DNA of 27,039 nucleotides from a virus: IMG/VR virus record IMGVR_UViG_3300042376_001430, positions 1 through 27,039 of that record. The stretch is one strand, 5' to 3'. Each line of letters begins with the position of its first letter. Position 1 is the first letter of the stretch. The translations under genes were made by a program, and so were the position numbers. Below are positions 5,223-12,549 of the stretch, piece after piece. The notes under the pieces are model-generated. The model searched no databases. It had not been told where the DNA came from and saw only the letters and a program-made list of their open reading frames with translations.

Positions 5223-6058
5223 CTGCTATTGTCATAACGCCAGTTCCTGCTGAGCCGATTGAACTTGACGGTGTTGCTGGGGTACCCGGTCCTCCAGGAT
5301 ATTCAGCTTACGAGATCGCTGTCGCTAACGGGTTTGTGGGTACCCAAGCCCAATGGTTGGCCTCTCTTGACGGTCCACAAGGCGCGCCAGGTCCCGCTGG
5401 CGCGCAAGGGCCCACAGGTCCAGCTGGGGCAACCGGCCCCGCTGGCGCAACGGGTCCGCAAGGGCTCCAAGGGGCTACTGGCAACGCGGGACCAGCGGGG
5501 GCGACCGGAGCGGCAGGCCCTCAGGGTGACACGGGGCCAGCTGGGCCGGCCGGAGCAACGGGTCCGCAAGGCGTTAAGGGTGATACAGGGGACACGGGAC
5601 CGACTGGACCGACTGGGCCTCAGGGTAATATTGGGCCAGCGGGTGCAACCGGAGCGACGGGTCCAGCCGGACCTAAAGGCGACACCGGCGACACGGGACC
5701 GCAAGGCATCCAAGGGGCGACGGGAGACACCGGACCGGCTGGCCCTACAGGACCTCAAGGTGCAACCGGCGCGACTGGGCCAGCAGGATCGACCGGGCCG
5801 GCTGGCGCGACGGGTCCAGCCGGACCTAAAGGCGACACCGGCGACACGGGACCGCAAGGCATCCAAGGGGCCACCGGCCCTCAAGGCGCCACCGGCCCTC
5901 AAGGCCCTATCGGTCCACAAGGCCCCGCTGGTCCGTCAGGCGGCGGCGGGGGCATCTATGTTCAGCAGACCAGGCCGACAGACCCCGGCCCCTGGCACTG
6001 GTGGGTCACGGACGCGGGCGGCGTCATCATTAATTTAATCGTCAACGACGGGACCTGA
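5219..6058 (+). CDS. Collagen-like tail fibre protein
   Basis: 279 residues; GTG start with Shine-Dalgarno AAGGAG and translational coupling to the previous gene. The N-terminus contains [24 protein letters not shown], a motif frequent in phage fibre proteins just before collagen repeats. Residues ~53-245 are almost uninterrupted Gly-X-Y triplets ([13 protein letters not shown] type), expected to form a trimeric triple helix. A Gly-rich hinge and a short C-terminal piece ([18 protein letters not shown]) follow, too small for a typical receptor-binding head. The fibre probably works with the kelch-like protein downstream. A 65-bp perfect duplication lies inside the repeat region. Confidence 0.9.
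   Translation: MTAIVITPVPAEPIELDGVAGVPGPPGYSAYEIAVANGFVGTQAQWLASLDGPQGAPGPAGAQGPTGPAGATGPAGATGPQGLQGATGNAGPAGATGAAGPQGDTGPAGPAGATGPQGVKGDTGDTGPTGPTGPQGNIGPAGATGATGPAGPKGDTGDTGPQGIQGATGDTGPAGPTGPQGATGATGPAGSTGPAGATGPAGPKGDTGDTGPQGIQGATGPQGATGPQGPIGPQGPAGPSGGGGGIYVQQTRPTDPGPWHWWVTDAGGVIINLIVNDGT
5654..5871 (+). repeat. 65-bp perfect direct repeat inside the collagen-like gene
   Basis: Bases 5654-5718 are identical to 5807-5871, offset by 153 nt (17 Gly-X-Y triplets). Synonymous variation elsewhere in the gene makes this exact match stand out as a recent duplication or gene-conversion tract. Confidence 0.85.
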
Positions 6059-6059
6059 C

Positions 6060-6362
6060 ATGTCGGACCAACAACCCTTCGCCGGGCTGGCGCAAAACGC
6101 AGACGTGACCGGGCTTCTTCAGGAGCTTGCGGTCCGGCTTTCGGATATCGCCGACAGTCTAGGCATCCTTTCCCCGGACGTCGCCGGTCGTCTGCGGGTC
6201 ACGGCCGAGGTCGTGGCCAACATCGCCACCATCACGACGGTGACCACGGTCGGCACGGTTACCAACCAATCTCAAATCGGCGGCCTCGCCGCCAACCAGC
6301 AAATCGTCGCCCTGACCCAGATGGCTGAGGCCAGCCTGCGCCGAAACATCGTGATCAGCTAA
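6060..6362 (+). CDS. Small structural-type protein between fibre genes
   Basis: 100 residues starting MSDQQPFAGLAQNADVTGLLQELAVRLSDIADSLG, beginning 1 nt after the collagen-like gene. The middle is a helical heptad stretch. Then comes a Val/Thr-rich run (ATITTVTTVGTVTNQSQIGG), typical of beta-helical or coiled fibre segments, and a helical tail (ANQQIVALTQMAEASLRRNI). The position suggests a fibre connector or trimerisation protein. No enzyme motif. Similar Thr/Val-rich small proteins accompany phage fibres, but I cannot name a family. Confidence 0.65.
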   Translation: MSDQQPFAGLAQNADVTGLLQELAVRLSDIADSLGILSPDVAGRLRVTAEVVANIATITTVTTVGTVTNQSQIGGLAANQQIVALTQMAEASLRRNIVIS

Positions 6363-6374
6363 GGACCGAAAACT

Positions 6375-7802
6375 ATGCCCGTCGCCAATTTCAACCGCAA
6401 AATTCTCGACCAAAAACGCTGGACGATGATGAGCGCCCCAGCGCCCGTTGCCTCGGCAGCCGGAGCTTTTGTGATATCATCCCGCCTCTCGCAACAGCGG
6501 CAGATGTATGTTACCAGCAACACGGTTCAGTATCTGTACTACCCCGCTGAAGACGGCTACATTCAGATCCCGTCCGCTGCACTGGCCGGCACGTTCGGAG
6601 CCGGGGCCTGCGGAACCAGCGCCGCCATCGGGCCGAGCGGCACGGCCACCGGCGGCAGCACGACGGCGCTGAACACCAACCTGACCCTGGCTCGCTCGCT
6701 CGCCGGTTATCAGATTGAGATCACGGGCGGGCCGGGCGCGGGCGACGTGCGAACCATCGCCTTCAACACGGTCGGTGCCAACGGCGTCGTGACGCCAACG
6801 GTCCCCTTCTCGGCCGCGATCACGGCATCTTCAACCTATCGACTGATCACCCCGCGCTACTATGTGCTGGGAGCGGGAACGCTCGCGGCTGGTTCGTTCA
6901 GGGTCTATGACTTTGCGACGAACGCGTGGACCACGCTGTCGATCACAGGCCTGCCGGGGACTTGGGGCACCGATGGCCGGATGGTGGCGACGCCCAGCTA
7001 TGCTGACAACGGACTTGAGGTCAACTTTGCCACCGGCACGGCCACCGGCGGCACATCAACCACGCTCAGCAACTCTGCGAAAGCCTGGGCCACGAACCAG
7101 TGGGCCAACTCTCAGGTCAAGATCGTCGCCGGCACCGGCATCGGCCAAATCCGCACCATCGCCAGCAACACCGGCCAGGCTCTGACCGTCTCGACGGCGT
7201 GGGCGACGACCCCCGACGCGACCAGCCAGTATCATATCGAGGGCAACGACGACTTCATCTATCTGATGGGGAACAACGCGGTCACGCTGTATCGGTATTC
7301 GATCAGCGCGAACACCTGGACGACGCTTTCTCCTACGGCGGCCCGTGCGGCTGCACCGGGCGTCGGAGCGAGCGGAAGCTGGGTCTATAATGTGCCCTCT
7401 GCCCGCGACTCTCGCTGGACCGATGAGAATAACATCATCAATGGCCGCCGCATCTATTCATTCCGGGGTGCGGCCGGTACGGCGCTGGATTATTACGACA
7501 TTGCCGCAAACACTTGGGTCTCCGCCGTTCCATACGCCCCGGCTACCGAGACCTTCACGACCGGGACGAAGTGGGTTTATGCGGACGGCTATCTTTACAT
7601 CACCAAGGAAGCGACGGGTCGCTGGTTCCGTTATGATTTTGCAGAGCAGTCAATGGTCGGCTGGTCCGTCAACGTCTATCCCTCCGGCGCGGCGATCCTC
7701 GGCGACACAGCGTTTGACACTGTGGAGCCTGAAACTGGGGTCCGGTTCATTCAGTACATCCTGAATACTTCTGCTGTCGTCATGCGCTGCATGATTGTGT
7801 GA
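6375..7802 (+). CDS. Kelch-like beta-propeller virion protein, possible receptor binder
   Basis: 475 residues, with AAGGA Shine-Dalgarno. Kelch-type units with a YDxxxNxWxxL pattern recur: FRVYDFATNAWTTLS (~175), LYRYSISANTWTTLS (~305), LDYYDIAANTWVSA (~375) and WFRYDFAEQSMVGW near the C-terminus, suggesting a beta-propeller. Between them, a ~70-residue module is duplicated (about 89-160 and 221-290). Each copy starts GTATGG and continues with a G-x-G-x-(V/I)-RTI segment. There is no signal peptide. Its location after the collagen fibre suggests an adhesin or tail-tip decoration. Receptor binding is inference. Confidence 0.8.
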   Translation: MPVANFNRKILDQKRWTMMSAPAPVASAAGAFVISSRLSQQRQMYVTSNTVQYLYYPAEDGYIQIPSAALAGTFGAGACGTSAAIGPSGTATGGSTTALNTNLTLARSLAGYQIEITGGPGAGDVRTIAFNTVGANGVVTPTVPFSAAITASSTYRLITPRYYVLGAGTLAAGSFRVYDFATNAWTTLSITGLPGTWGTDGRMVATPSYADNGLEVNFATGTATGGTSTTLSNSAKAWATNQWANSQVKIVAGTGIGQIRTIASNTGQALTVSTAWATTPDATSQYHIEGNDDFIYLMGNNAVTLYRYSISANTWTTLSPTAARAAAPGVGASGSWVYNVPSARDSRWTDENNIINGRRIYSFRGAAGTALDYYDIAANTWVSAVPYAPATETFTTGTKWVYADGYLYITKEATGRWFRYDFAEQSMVGWSVNVYPSGAAILGDTAFDTVEPETGVRFIQYILNTSAVVMRCMIV

Positions 7803-7811
7803 GGTGGAGCG

Positions 7812-7991
7812 ATGGAACCAATCCACGTTGTAGAAATCTTGCCTGGTAGCTTTGCGATGGTTGGAATGGGTCAGTACCAACCTCACGATCCTGAACTGCC
7901 GGGTTTTGTATCGATGGGTCTTGCGCGAGCCGAAGCGGTGGCGGCGGATATGCGACGCGCCCTTGACGAGCTTTTTTGGCAAGTTGAGTAA
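7812..7991 (+). CDS. 59-residue unknown protein
   Basis: A short frame, MEPIHVVEILPGSFAMVGMGQ ... ALDELFWQVE, with Shine-Dalgarno GGTGGAG 10 nt after the stop of the kelch-like gene. The first half is beta-like; the second is an amphipathic helix (GLARAEAVAADMRRALDELFW). It is too short for confident assignment, but the codon pattern and ribosome site support it. It is probably the last gene of the fibre operon, since a new promoter follows at 8001. Confidence 0.6.
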   Translation: MEPIHVVEILPGSFAMVGMGQYQPHDPELPGFVSMGLARAEAVAADMRRALDELFWQVE

Positions 7992-8000
7992 AAGAACTGC

Positions 8001-8031
8001 TTGACTCTTCGTTTGTTCAGCCCATTATAGG
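8001..8031 (+). promoter_or_regulatory. Promoter TTGACT with TTATAG -10 region
   Basis: TTGACT (8001-8006) with ATTATAGG starting at 8024 (17-18 nt spacing, depending on the hexamer chosen). It lies 20 nt before gene 8052, whose Shine-Dalgarno is ACGGAGGT. Confidence 0.6.
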
Positions 8032-8051
8032 GATGTTCAACGGAGGTAAAT

Positions 8052-8438
8052 ATGAAAACGATGTCAGTCGGCGGCGGTGCGGCGCGCGAGTGTCCTGCGG
8101 CCAAAGAACCTTTCCGGACTTCGGCGCACGGGGGCTCGGACCGAGTTTTTGACAATCGTGGGTCGATTGTCAAGAGCAGAACGCACGATGGGGGCTACGG
8201 TGCTCGGACGGTGAACCGGTTTGAGGCTGTTCCGGTGCGCGAGCACGGCGGGTTCCAGTGGACAGGGTCCGCCTTCCCGCTGCGCATCCCGACGACCTGG
8301 AAGGTTGCTGCCCGGAAGCTCGGCGTGAAGCTGTTCAACGCGCTTTCCTACGTCAGACTTGGCGATGTCCTGGCCCTTGTGGTCATCGCTTTCGTTGTCG
8401 GGGTGGCCTGGTACTCTCTTGGCGGGTTTGCAGGATGA
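8052..8438 (+). CDS. Membrane-anchored unknown protein
   Basis: 128 residues with a very good Shine-Dalgarno (CGGAGGTAA). The N-terminal ~75 residues are Gly/Arg-rich and probably disordered. One hydrophobic segment lies near the C-terminus (VLALVVIAFVVGVAWYSLGG, ~105-124). A single C-terminal anchor with a cytoplasmic N-terminal domain is the simplest topology. The stop overlaps the next start (ATGA). No family recognised; it could anchor or deliver the neighbouring peptidase-like protein. Confidence 0.7.
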   Translation: MKTMSVGGGAARECPAAKEPFRTSAHGGSDRVFDNRGSIVKSRTHDGGYGARTVNRFEAVPVREHGGFQWTGSAFPLRIPTTWKVAARKLGVKLFNALSYVRLGDVLALVVIAFVVGVAWYSLGGFAG

Positions 8439-8866
8439 TCGTTGCTCGGAAAGGTCGCGTCACATATCTTGAAACAGGCCCGTGGCCTTTTTACGTCGGG
8501 GTAACGATGTGCTCAAAGGTGTTCAAGAAGGAACTTGACCGCTTGGGCGTGAAGGGTGACTACAAGCTACTCTGCACGCCATGGGCGGATGCTACGACGC
8601 ATCACTTCGAAGACAAGTCCGGTAAGCTCTGCGTGATCATCGGCCTTCGCCACCCGTCAGAAAAGGGTGTGAGTGATGCCCAGTACGCCGCTCTCGTGGC
8701 GCACGAGTCACTTCACGCGGTCCAGGTGCTGCGCAACCGAATCAACGACGGGGACTGCCTCGGTATGGAGGCTGAGGCTTATCTACTCCAGTCGATTGTT
8801 CAATCGTGCCTTGAGATAGCATGGAGGAGGGACGATGCTGTTCCAGCCACACCTCACGCCGGTTGA
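8435..8866 (+). CDS. HExxH metallopeptidase-like phage protein
   Basis: 143 residues; the ATG at 8435 overlaps the previous stop. A longer frame from 8258 would overlap the upstream gene and is rejected. HESLH (residues 90-94) is a canonical HExxH zinc motif, and MEAEAYLLQSI (111-121) supplies a candidate third ligand Glu in a second helix, as in gluzincin-type peptidases. Many phages encode a protein with this arrangement (HE-A/S-x-H then E-x-E-A-Y), generally without demonstrated activity. Substrate and role are unknown; virion maturation or host-protein cleavage are possible. Confidence 0.7.
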   Translation: MIVARKGRVTYLETGPWPFYVGVTMCSKVFKKELDRLGVKGDYKLLCTPWADATTHHFEDKSGKLCVIIGLRHPSEKGVSDAQYAALVAHESLHAVQVLRNRINDGDCLGMEAEAYLLQSIVQSCLEIAWRRDDAVPATPHAG

Positions 8867-9287
8867 AATGCTCAAGCGGGGCGTCTTCGGCAAGAACTAC
8901 TTCGCTTGCGCGACCGCTGAGGACATTCGCGGGATGTCGCCCGAGGTTATGGGCTGTTCGCTTGACGAACGACACCCCTTCGACAAGCGTTGGAACGACT
9001 ACGGCGTCAAGGCGGGAGAGTCTTACGAGAACTGGCTGGCCAACGGATGGATCTTTCCGGAGGACCCGCTCGGGTGGTTCCACTGGTACTGCCGTTACCA
9101 CAACGGTCGGCGCCACCTTCGGGATGATCACCAGATCCGTCGCTGGCAGCGGTACGGCATCCGGTGGGGCCGGTTCGCTCGCACTCAGCTGATCACAAAA
9201 GGTGACGCGTCTCCAGTCGTGAAACAGGGTCTTCTCCAGTGGGGTTACGACCCGATGAAAGTTCTCCACGACCGGGACGGCGTTTAG
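8835..9287 (+). CDS. Conserved phage protein with WYCRYxxGRR motif
   Basis: 150 residues; the ATG at 8835 lies 32 nt inside the previous gene, with Shine-Dalgarno GGAGGAGG. Aromatic-rich N-terminal region (PHLTPVEMLKRGVFGKNYF). The core GWFHWYCRYHNGRR, then DDHQIRRWQRYG, a basic stretch, and a C-terminal QGLLQWGYDPMKV resemble a family found in phages and some cellular genomes (WYCRYYxGRR ... DDxRQIxRW ... LLxWGY). Its function is not known to me. The conserved Arg/Trp pattern suggests nucleic-acid or nucleotide binding, which is inference only. Confidence 0.7.
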   Translation: MLFQPHLTPVEMLKRGVFGKNYFACATAEDIRGMSPEVMGCSLDERHPFDKRWNDYGVKAGESYENWLANGWIFPEDPLGWFHWYCRYHNGRRHLRDDHQIRRWQRYGIRWGRFARTQLITKGDASPVVKQGLLQWGYDPMKVLHDRDGV

Positions 9288-9291
9288 AGGG

Positions 9292-9320
9292 TTGCGATAC
9301 GAAGCTGCTCCGTGTAGGGG
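9292..9320 (+). promoter_or_regulatory. Promoter-like TTGCGA-17-TAGGGG
   Basis: TTGCGA (9292-9297) and TAGGGG (9315-9320) with exactly 17 nt between them, 24 nt before gene 9345. It belongs to the TTGC-17-TAGGG group seen at 2583, 3435 and 3591. Confidence 0.45.
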
Positions 9321-9344
9321 TAACGTCTGTTTAACGGGGTGAAC

Positions 9345-9815
9345 ATGGCGATCAACATCAGAGCGAAGGGGGCGGAGGGCGAGCGCGAGGTCGTTAAGAT
9401 CCTCAGCGCCATTATCATCCAGGTGATGCGCGATCTGAACTACCCGCCCGATGAGATTATCGCTGCCGAGAAGTCGGTTCAGCGCAACCAGAACCAGACC
9501 GCTGTCGGCGGGAACGACTTGAACAACACCTTCGGGATGTCGTTTGAGGTGAAGCGCCAGGAGCAGCTGGCCATCAATACATGGTGGGAGCAGTGCTGCA
9601 TCGCTGCGGCCAGGAACAACGAGCTTCCTGTCCTCATCTGGCGCCAGAACCAGAAGAAGTGGCAAGTTCGCACCTACGTCTGGTTGACGGTGCCGAAAGG
9701 CGATGCGTGGGGCCACAAGCGCATCGTGGCAACCTTCGACATCGACACCTTCAAGGAGTGGTTCGCGGAATGGGTCCGCGGGAAACTCGAAGCCGGTCAC
9801 ACAGTGATCACATAA
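9345..9815 (+). CDS. PD-(D/E)XK nuclease, Holliday junction resolvase-like
   Basis: 156 residues; the ATG at 9345 is favoured over GTG 9339 by spacing to the ACGGGG ribosome site. The nuclease core is visible: KGAEGEREVV (Glu11/13/15), GGNDL (Asp58) and FEVKRQE (Glu68, Lys70), i.e. E...D...ExK as in Hjc-type and other PD-(D/E)XK phage nucleases. A helix (WWEQCCIAAARNNELPVLIWRQ) and strand then complete the fold. It probably resolves branched DNA before packaging or in recombination. It sits next to two tiny genes and a helicase, forming a DNA metabolism block. Confidence 0.75.
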   Translation: MAINIRAKGAEGEREVVKILSAIIIQVMRDLNYPPDEIIAAEKSVQRNQNQTAVGGNDLNNTFGMSFEVKRQEQLAINTWWEQCCIAAARNNELPVLIWRQNQKKWQVRTYVWLTVPKGDAWGHKRIVATFDIDTFKEWFAEWVRGKLEAGHTVIT

Positions 9816-9829
9816 GAGGAGACTGAGCT

Positions 9830-10027
9830 ATGGTACGCAACGCAGGCGAGTTGATCGATTGCATCAAACAGACCGTTCTTAACTTCGGCGCCGGCCCGAA
9901 GACGAAGGTCACGGTTCGCATCGGTGATTTCGGCCCCGAGCACGATGTCGAGCACATCAAGGTACGCGCTGGTCGCGATGGGCCCGAGGTCGTCATCCAG
10001 GCCGCGAAGGTGCCGAACCTTCAATGA
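9830..10027 (+). CDS. 65-residue unknown protein
   Basis: MVRNAGELIDCIKQTVLNFG with Shine-Dalgarno GAGGAGA. Alpha-beta-beta-like pattern: an N-terminal helix, strand TKVTVRIGDFG, strand EVVIQAAKV. It overlaps the next gene by ATGA. Situated between the nuclease and the helicase, it is probably co-expressed with both; no recognisable motif. Confidence 0.65.
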   Translation: MVRNAGELIDCIKQTVLNFGAGPKTKVTVRIGDFGPEHDVEHIKVRAGRDGPEVVIQAAKVPNLQ

Positions 10028-10257
10028 GGACCGGAAGGTTGCTGGTCGAGGCAAGCGGGCTGGGAGCGCGCGTCAAGCGCCTTGCTGATGAATCCGGTGT
10101 CAAGATGAAAGTCTGGTTAGACGCTCTTCCCACACTTGATAGGCGAGCCATTGCGGCTGCCAGGCTTGACTACGAGGAAACGATAGCCATGTGGATGGAC
10201 GCCCACGAGAGGCTTTCTGAGATTCTTGTTGAGCTTGTTGCTCGCGGCGCAAAATAG
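10024..10257 (+). CDS. 77-residue helical unknown protein
   Basis: Starts with the ATG of an ATGA overlap with the previous stop. Apart from a short basic N-terminus (MRTGRLLVEASGLGARVKR) it is mostly helical and charged, ending AHERLSEILVELVARGAK with heptad-like leucines, so it may oligomerise. Last gene of the nuclease operon, since a new promoter (10281) precedes the helicase. Function not recognised. Confidence 0.65.
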   Translation: MRTGRLLVEASGLGARVKRLADESGVKMKVWLDALPTLDRRAIAAARLDYEETIAMWMDAHERLSEILVELVARGAK

Positions 10258-10280
10258 TTCCGACGCGACGCATTTAGAAC

Positions 10281-10309
10281 TTGCACTCCCTATAGGTCCG
10301 CCCTATTAA
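10281..10309 (+). promoter_or_regulatory. Promoter TTGCAC-17-TATTAA upstream of helicase
   Basis: TTGCAC (10281-10286), 17-nt spacer, TATTAA (10304-10309), 25 nt before the helicase start and its GGGAGAA ribosome site. This is one of the clearest sigma70-type promoters here. Confidence 0.6.
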
Positions 10310-10334
10310 GAGTGACCGAAACGGGAGAACGACC

Positions 10335-11858
10335 ATGAGCACCCTGAACATCAACGTCGCTGGAATCACGCCGCACAATCCGCCGGTTGACATCGAGGAC
10401 CAGCCCAAGTCGACGGGCCGCGTGTGGTCACCCTACCAGCAAGCCATCTTCGCGCACATCGAGGACCCGAACGGTGGGAACGCCATCGTGGAGGCTGTCG
10501 CGGGGTCCGGGAAGTCCACGACCATCAAGGAGGGGCTGAAGTACGCTCGCGGGTCGACTATCTTTCTGGCGTTCAACAAGGCGATTGCTGACGAGCTGAA
10601 GAAGGCTGGCGTCAACGCCCGCACCTTCCACTCGCTGGTCTTCGGGCCCGTGATGCGCGCTCGCCGCCAGCAGAACCCGGAGATGAACAAGCTCCGCATC
10701 TTGTGCCAGGCCAACTTGACCAAGTACGAGTTCGAGCTCTACGCCACTTTCATGCAGAAGCTGGTGGGCTTGGCCCGCGGGATGGGGATCGGCTGCCTTC
10801 TGCCAAACGTCCGCGGCGAATGGTTCAAGATTGTTGACCATCATCAGCTGGAGCCCGAGCACGCTGATGCGGACCTCAGCCGGGCCGTGGACCTGTCCAT
10901 GGAGCTGTTGGACTGGTCATGCGCAGACCAGCGCGTCGACTTCGACGACATGCTGTACTTCGCTGTCAAGGACAAGCTCGCCCTGCAGACGTACGATTTC
11001 GTCTTCGTGGACGAGGCCCAGGATACGAACCCGATCCAGCGCGCCCTCCTTCGGAAGATCATGCACAATCGTTCGCGGCTGGTAGCGGTCGGCGACCCTG
11101 CCCAAGCCATCTACGGCTTCCGCGGTGCCGACAGTGAGTCGATGGGAATGATCGCTCGCGAGTTCAACTGCAAGACGCTCCCGCTGAGCATCAGCTACCG
11201 CTGCCCGACTGCTGTGGTCAAGTACGCCCGCCAGTGGGTTAACCATATCGAAGCCGCTCCGGGCGCCAAGGAAGGTCTGGTCGGGCACTTGGGCACGAAG
11301 TGGGAACCGTCGTTCTTCCGGGCGGGCGACCTCATGGTCTCGCGTAAGACTGCGCCCCTAATCACCACGGCGTTCAAGTTCATTCGCGCCGGCGTGCCTG
11401 TCGTCGTTATGGGCCGCGAGATCGGACAGGGGCTGAAGGCGCTTATCAAGAAAATGAAGGTCAGCGACATCGACCTTCTGTCCGCTCGCCTTGACGAGTA
11501 CCGGGCTCGTGAGGTTAAGCTGGCGCTCGCCAAGATGGATGAGCAGAAGGCTGAGGCGATCACCGACCGGGTTGAGTGCATCCAGTTCATGATCGATAGT
11601 CTCGCTGAAGGGTACCGAACCATCCCTGAGCTTGAAACTGCTATCGACTACCTGTTCGCCGATAAGGGTCAGGCGGTCATCTTCGCTACCATCCACAAGT
11701 CAAAGGGGCTGGAGGCCCCGCGTGTCTTCTGGTTAGGCCGCGCCGAGTGTCCCGCCAAGTGGGCTCGCATGGATTGGCAGCGCCAGCAAGAGATCAATCT
11801 CTGCTACGTGGCAACGACCCGGGCGATGGAAGAGCTTTACACCCTGGAACTCCCGTAG
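10335..11858 (+). CDS. UvrD/Rep-like superfamily 1 DNA helicase
   Basis: 507 residues. All SF1A motifs are in order: Q motif around WSPYQQAIF (31-39), Walker A AVAGSGKSTT (54-63), Ia FLAFNKAIADEL, Ib TFHSL, II VFVDEAQDT (223-231), III VGDPAQAIYGFRGAD (252-266), IV SISYRCP (285-291), V ATIHKSKGLE (451-460) and VI LCYVATTRA (489-497). It should be an ATP-dependent 3'-5' DNA translocase acting in phage replication or recombination. At 507 residues it is shorter than cellular UvrD (about 720), with reduced 1B/2B insertions, as usual for phage versions. It is transcribed from its own promoter. Confidence 0.95.
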   Translation: MSTLNINVAGITPHNPPVDIEDQPKSTGRVWSPYQQAIFAHIEDPNGGNAIVEAVAGSGKSTTIKEGLKYARGSTIFLAFNKAIADELKKAGVNARTFHSLVFGPVMRARRQQNPEMNKLRILCQANLTKYEFELYATFMQKLVGLARGMGIGCLLPNVRGEWFKIVDHHQLEPEHADADLSRAVDLSMELLDWSCADQRVDFDDMLYFAVKDKLALQTYDFVFVDEAQDTNPIQRALLRKIMHNRSRLVAVGDPAQAIYGFRGADSESMGMIAREFNCKTLPLSISYRCPTAVVKYARQWVNHIEAAPGAKEGLVGHLGTKWEPSFFRAGDLMVSRKTAPLITTAFKFIRAGVPVVVMGREIGQGLKALIKKMKVSDIDLLSARLDEYRAREVKLALAKMDEQKAEAITDRVECIQFMIDSLAEGYRTIPELETAIDYLFADKGQAVIFATIHKSKGLEAPRVFWLGRAECPAKWARMDWQRQQEINLCYVATTRAMEELYTLELP

Positions 11859-11887
11859 GGGGCGGCTACAGCCGGGGATCGCTGGTA

Positions 11888-11926
11888 GGGGGCCGCAACA
11901 CCCCCGGCAAGGGTTAAGGGGCCCCC
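11888..11926 (+). terminator. GC-rich hairpin region downstream of helicase
   Basis: GGGGGCC (11888-11894) can pair with GGCCCCC (11920-11926) across a 25-nt loop. The whole stretch 11860-11975 is extremely GC-rich with several alternative stems, and no T-tract follows. Rho-independent function is doubtful; a polymerase pause or insulator before the lysis genes is possible. Confidence 0.35.
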
Positions 11927-12046
11927 AGTGCGGCCCCGCGCGGCCCAGCGCGGCTCGTTGCGCAGCGCCCCGTCCTTGTGTTACCCCTACCGCTGCTATC
12001 GTAGTCCATGCGGGACGGTACGCTCACCTTTTTCACGGAAGAGCTT

Positions 12047-12280
12047 ATGACCCTACATCAGGACGCCCGGAAACTGAACTGGTCCATGATTGGCGTGATC
12101 GTCGTGCTGGCCCTTAATACCGCAACGATGTTTTTCTGGACAGGTGGTCTGAGCCAGCGGGTGACAAACCTGGAGCGCCTTGTTGCTCCGCTTGCCGATG
12201 GTACTCTTGCCAGGCTAGACGAGCGAACAAAAGCGATGAAGGAACAGCTCGACCGGATTGAAAGCGATGAGGGTAAATGA
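12047..12280 (+). CDS. Single-span membrane protein of the lysis cassette
   Basis: 77 residues from the ATG at 12047, preceded by GGAAGAG; the in-frame ATG at 12008 lacks a ribosome site. A short N-terminal segment, one membrane helix (SMIGVIVVLALNTATMFFW, ~13-31), then a charged heptad-rich tail (VTNLERLVAP..., LDERTKAMKEQLDRIES) that may form a coiled coil. It overlaps the two-span protein by ATGA. Probably a holin partner, antiholin or haemolysin XhlA-like accessory; the exact role cannot be read from sequence. Confidence 0.75.
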   Translation: MTLHQDARKLNWSMIGVIVVLALNTATMFFWTGGLSQRVTNLERLVAPLADGTLARLDERTKAMKEQLDRIESDEGK

Positions 12281-12549
12281 TAGAAATGCCCAAACGCAAC
12301 TATGAGACTTTGGACGCACTGGTCGTCATGTCTTCTGTCTTCATTGTTGGCGGAGGAGTTGCGGGTCTTATGTTTCTGAAAGTTCCGAGCGAGAACCTTG
12401 CCGTTGTTGCGGGTCTTCTCGGTACTATGTTAGGAACTATCATCGGCGGCTATGCAGGCTTCAGGTGGGGCGCCTCAACAAAGGACTTGCCCCAGCCCGC
12501 CGCAAGACCTCCTCTGGTCTTCACCCCACCGGCTGAGGAAACACGCTGA
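12277..12549 (+). CDS. Putative holin with two membrane helices
   Basis: 90 residues starting MIEMPKRNYETLDALVVMSS. Two hydrophobic segments: ALVVMSSVFIVGGGVAGLMF (~14-33) and LAVVAGLLGTMLGTIIGGYAGF (~42-63). They are separated by a short polar turn and followed by a Pro-rich cytoplasmic-type tail. Length, two spans and position between a small membrane protein and the endolysin (ATGA overlap on the left, TGATG on the right) fit a class II-type holin that permeabilises the inner membrane. The assignment rests on topology and context. Confidence 0.75.
   Translation: MIEMPKRNYETLDALVVMSSVFIVGGGVAGLMFLKVPSENLAVVAGLLGTMLGTIIGGYAGFRWGASTKDLPQPAARPPLVFTPPAEETR

Noticed and set aside
5303-5920. Antisense and alternate-frame Arg-rich frames over the collagen-like gene
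   Set aside because: Direct consequence of the Gly-X-Y codon repeat; no independent support.
9314-11990. GTAGGGGTAAC at 9314-9324 and its reverse complement at 11980-11990 as a paired site
   Set aside because: A single shared 11-mer is expected by chance many times in 27 kb on two strands, and no further similarity surrounds it.
11997-12010. TATCGT just before ATG 12008, suggesting a leaderless start of the lysis membrane protein
   Set aside because: The in-frame ATG at 12047 has a good GGAAGAG ribosome site, and the -35 match upstream is poor.
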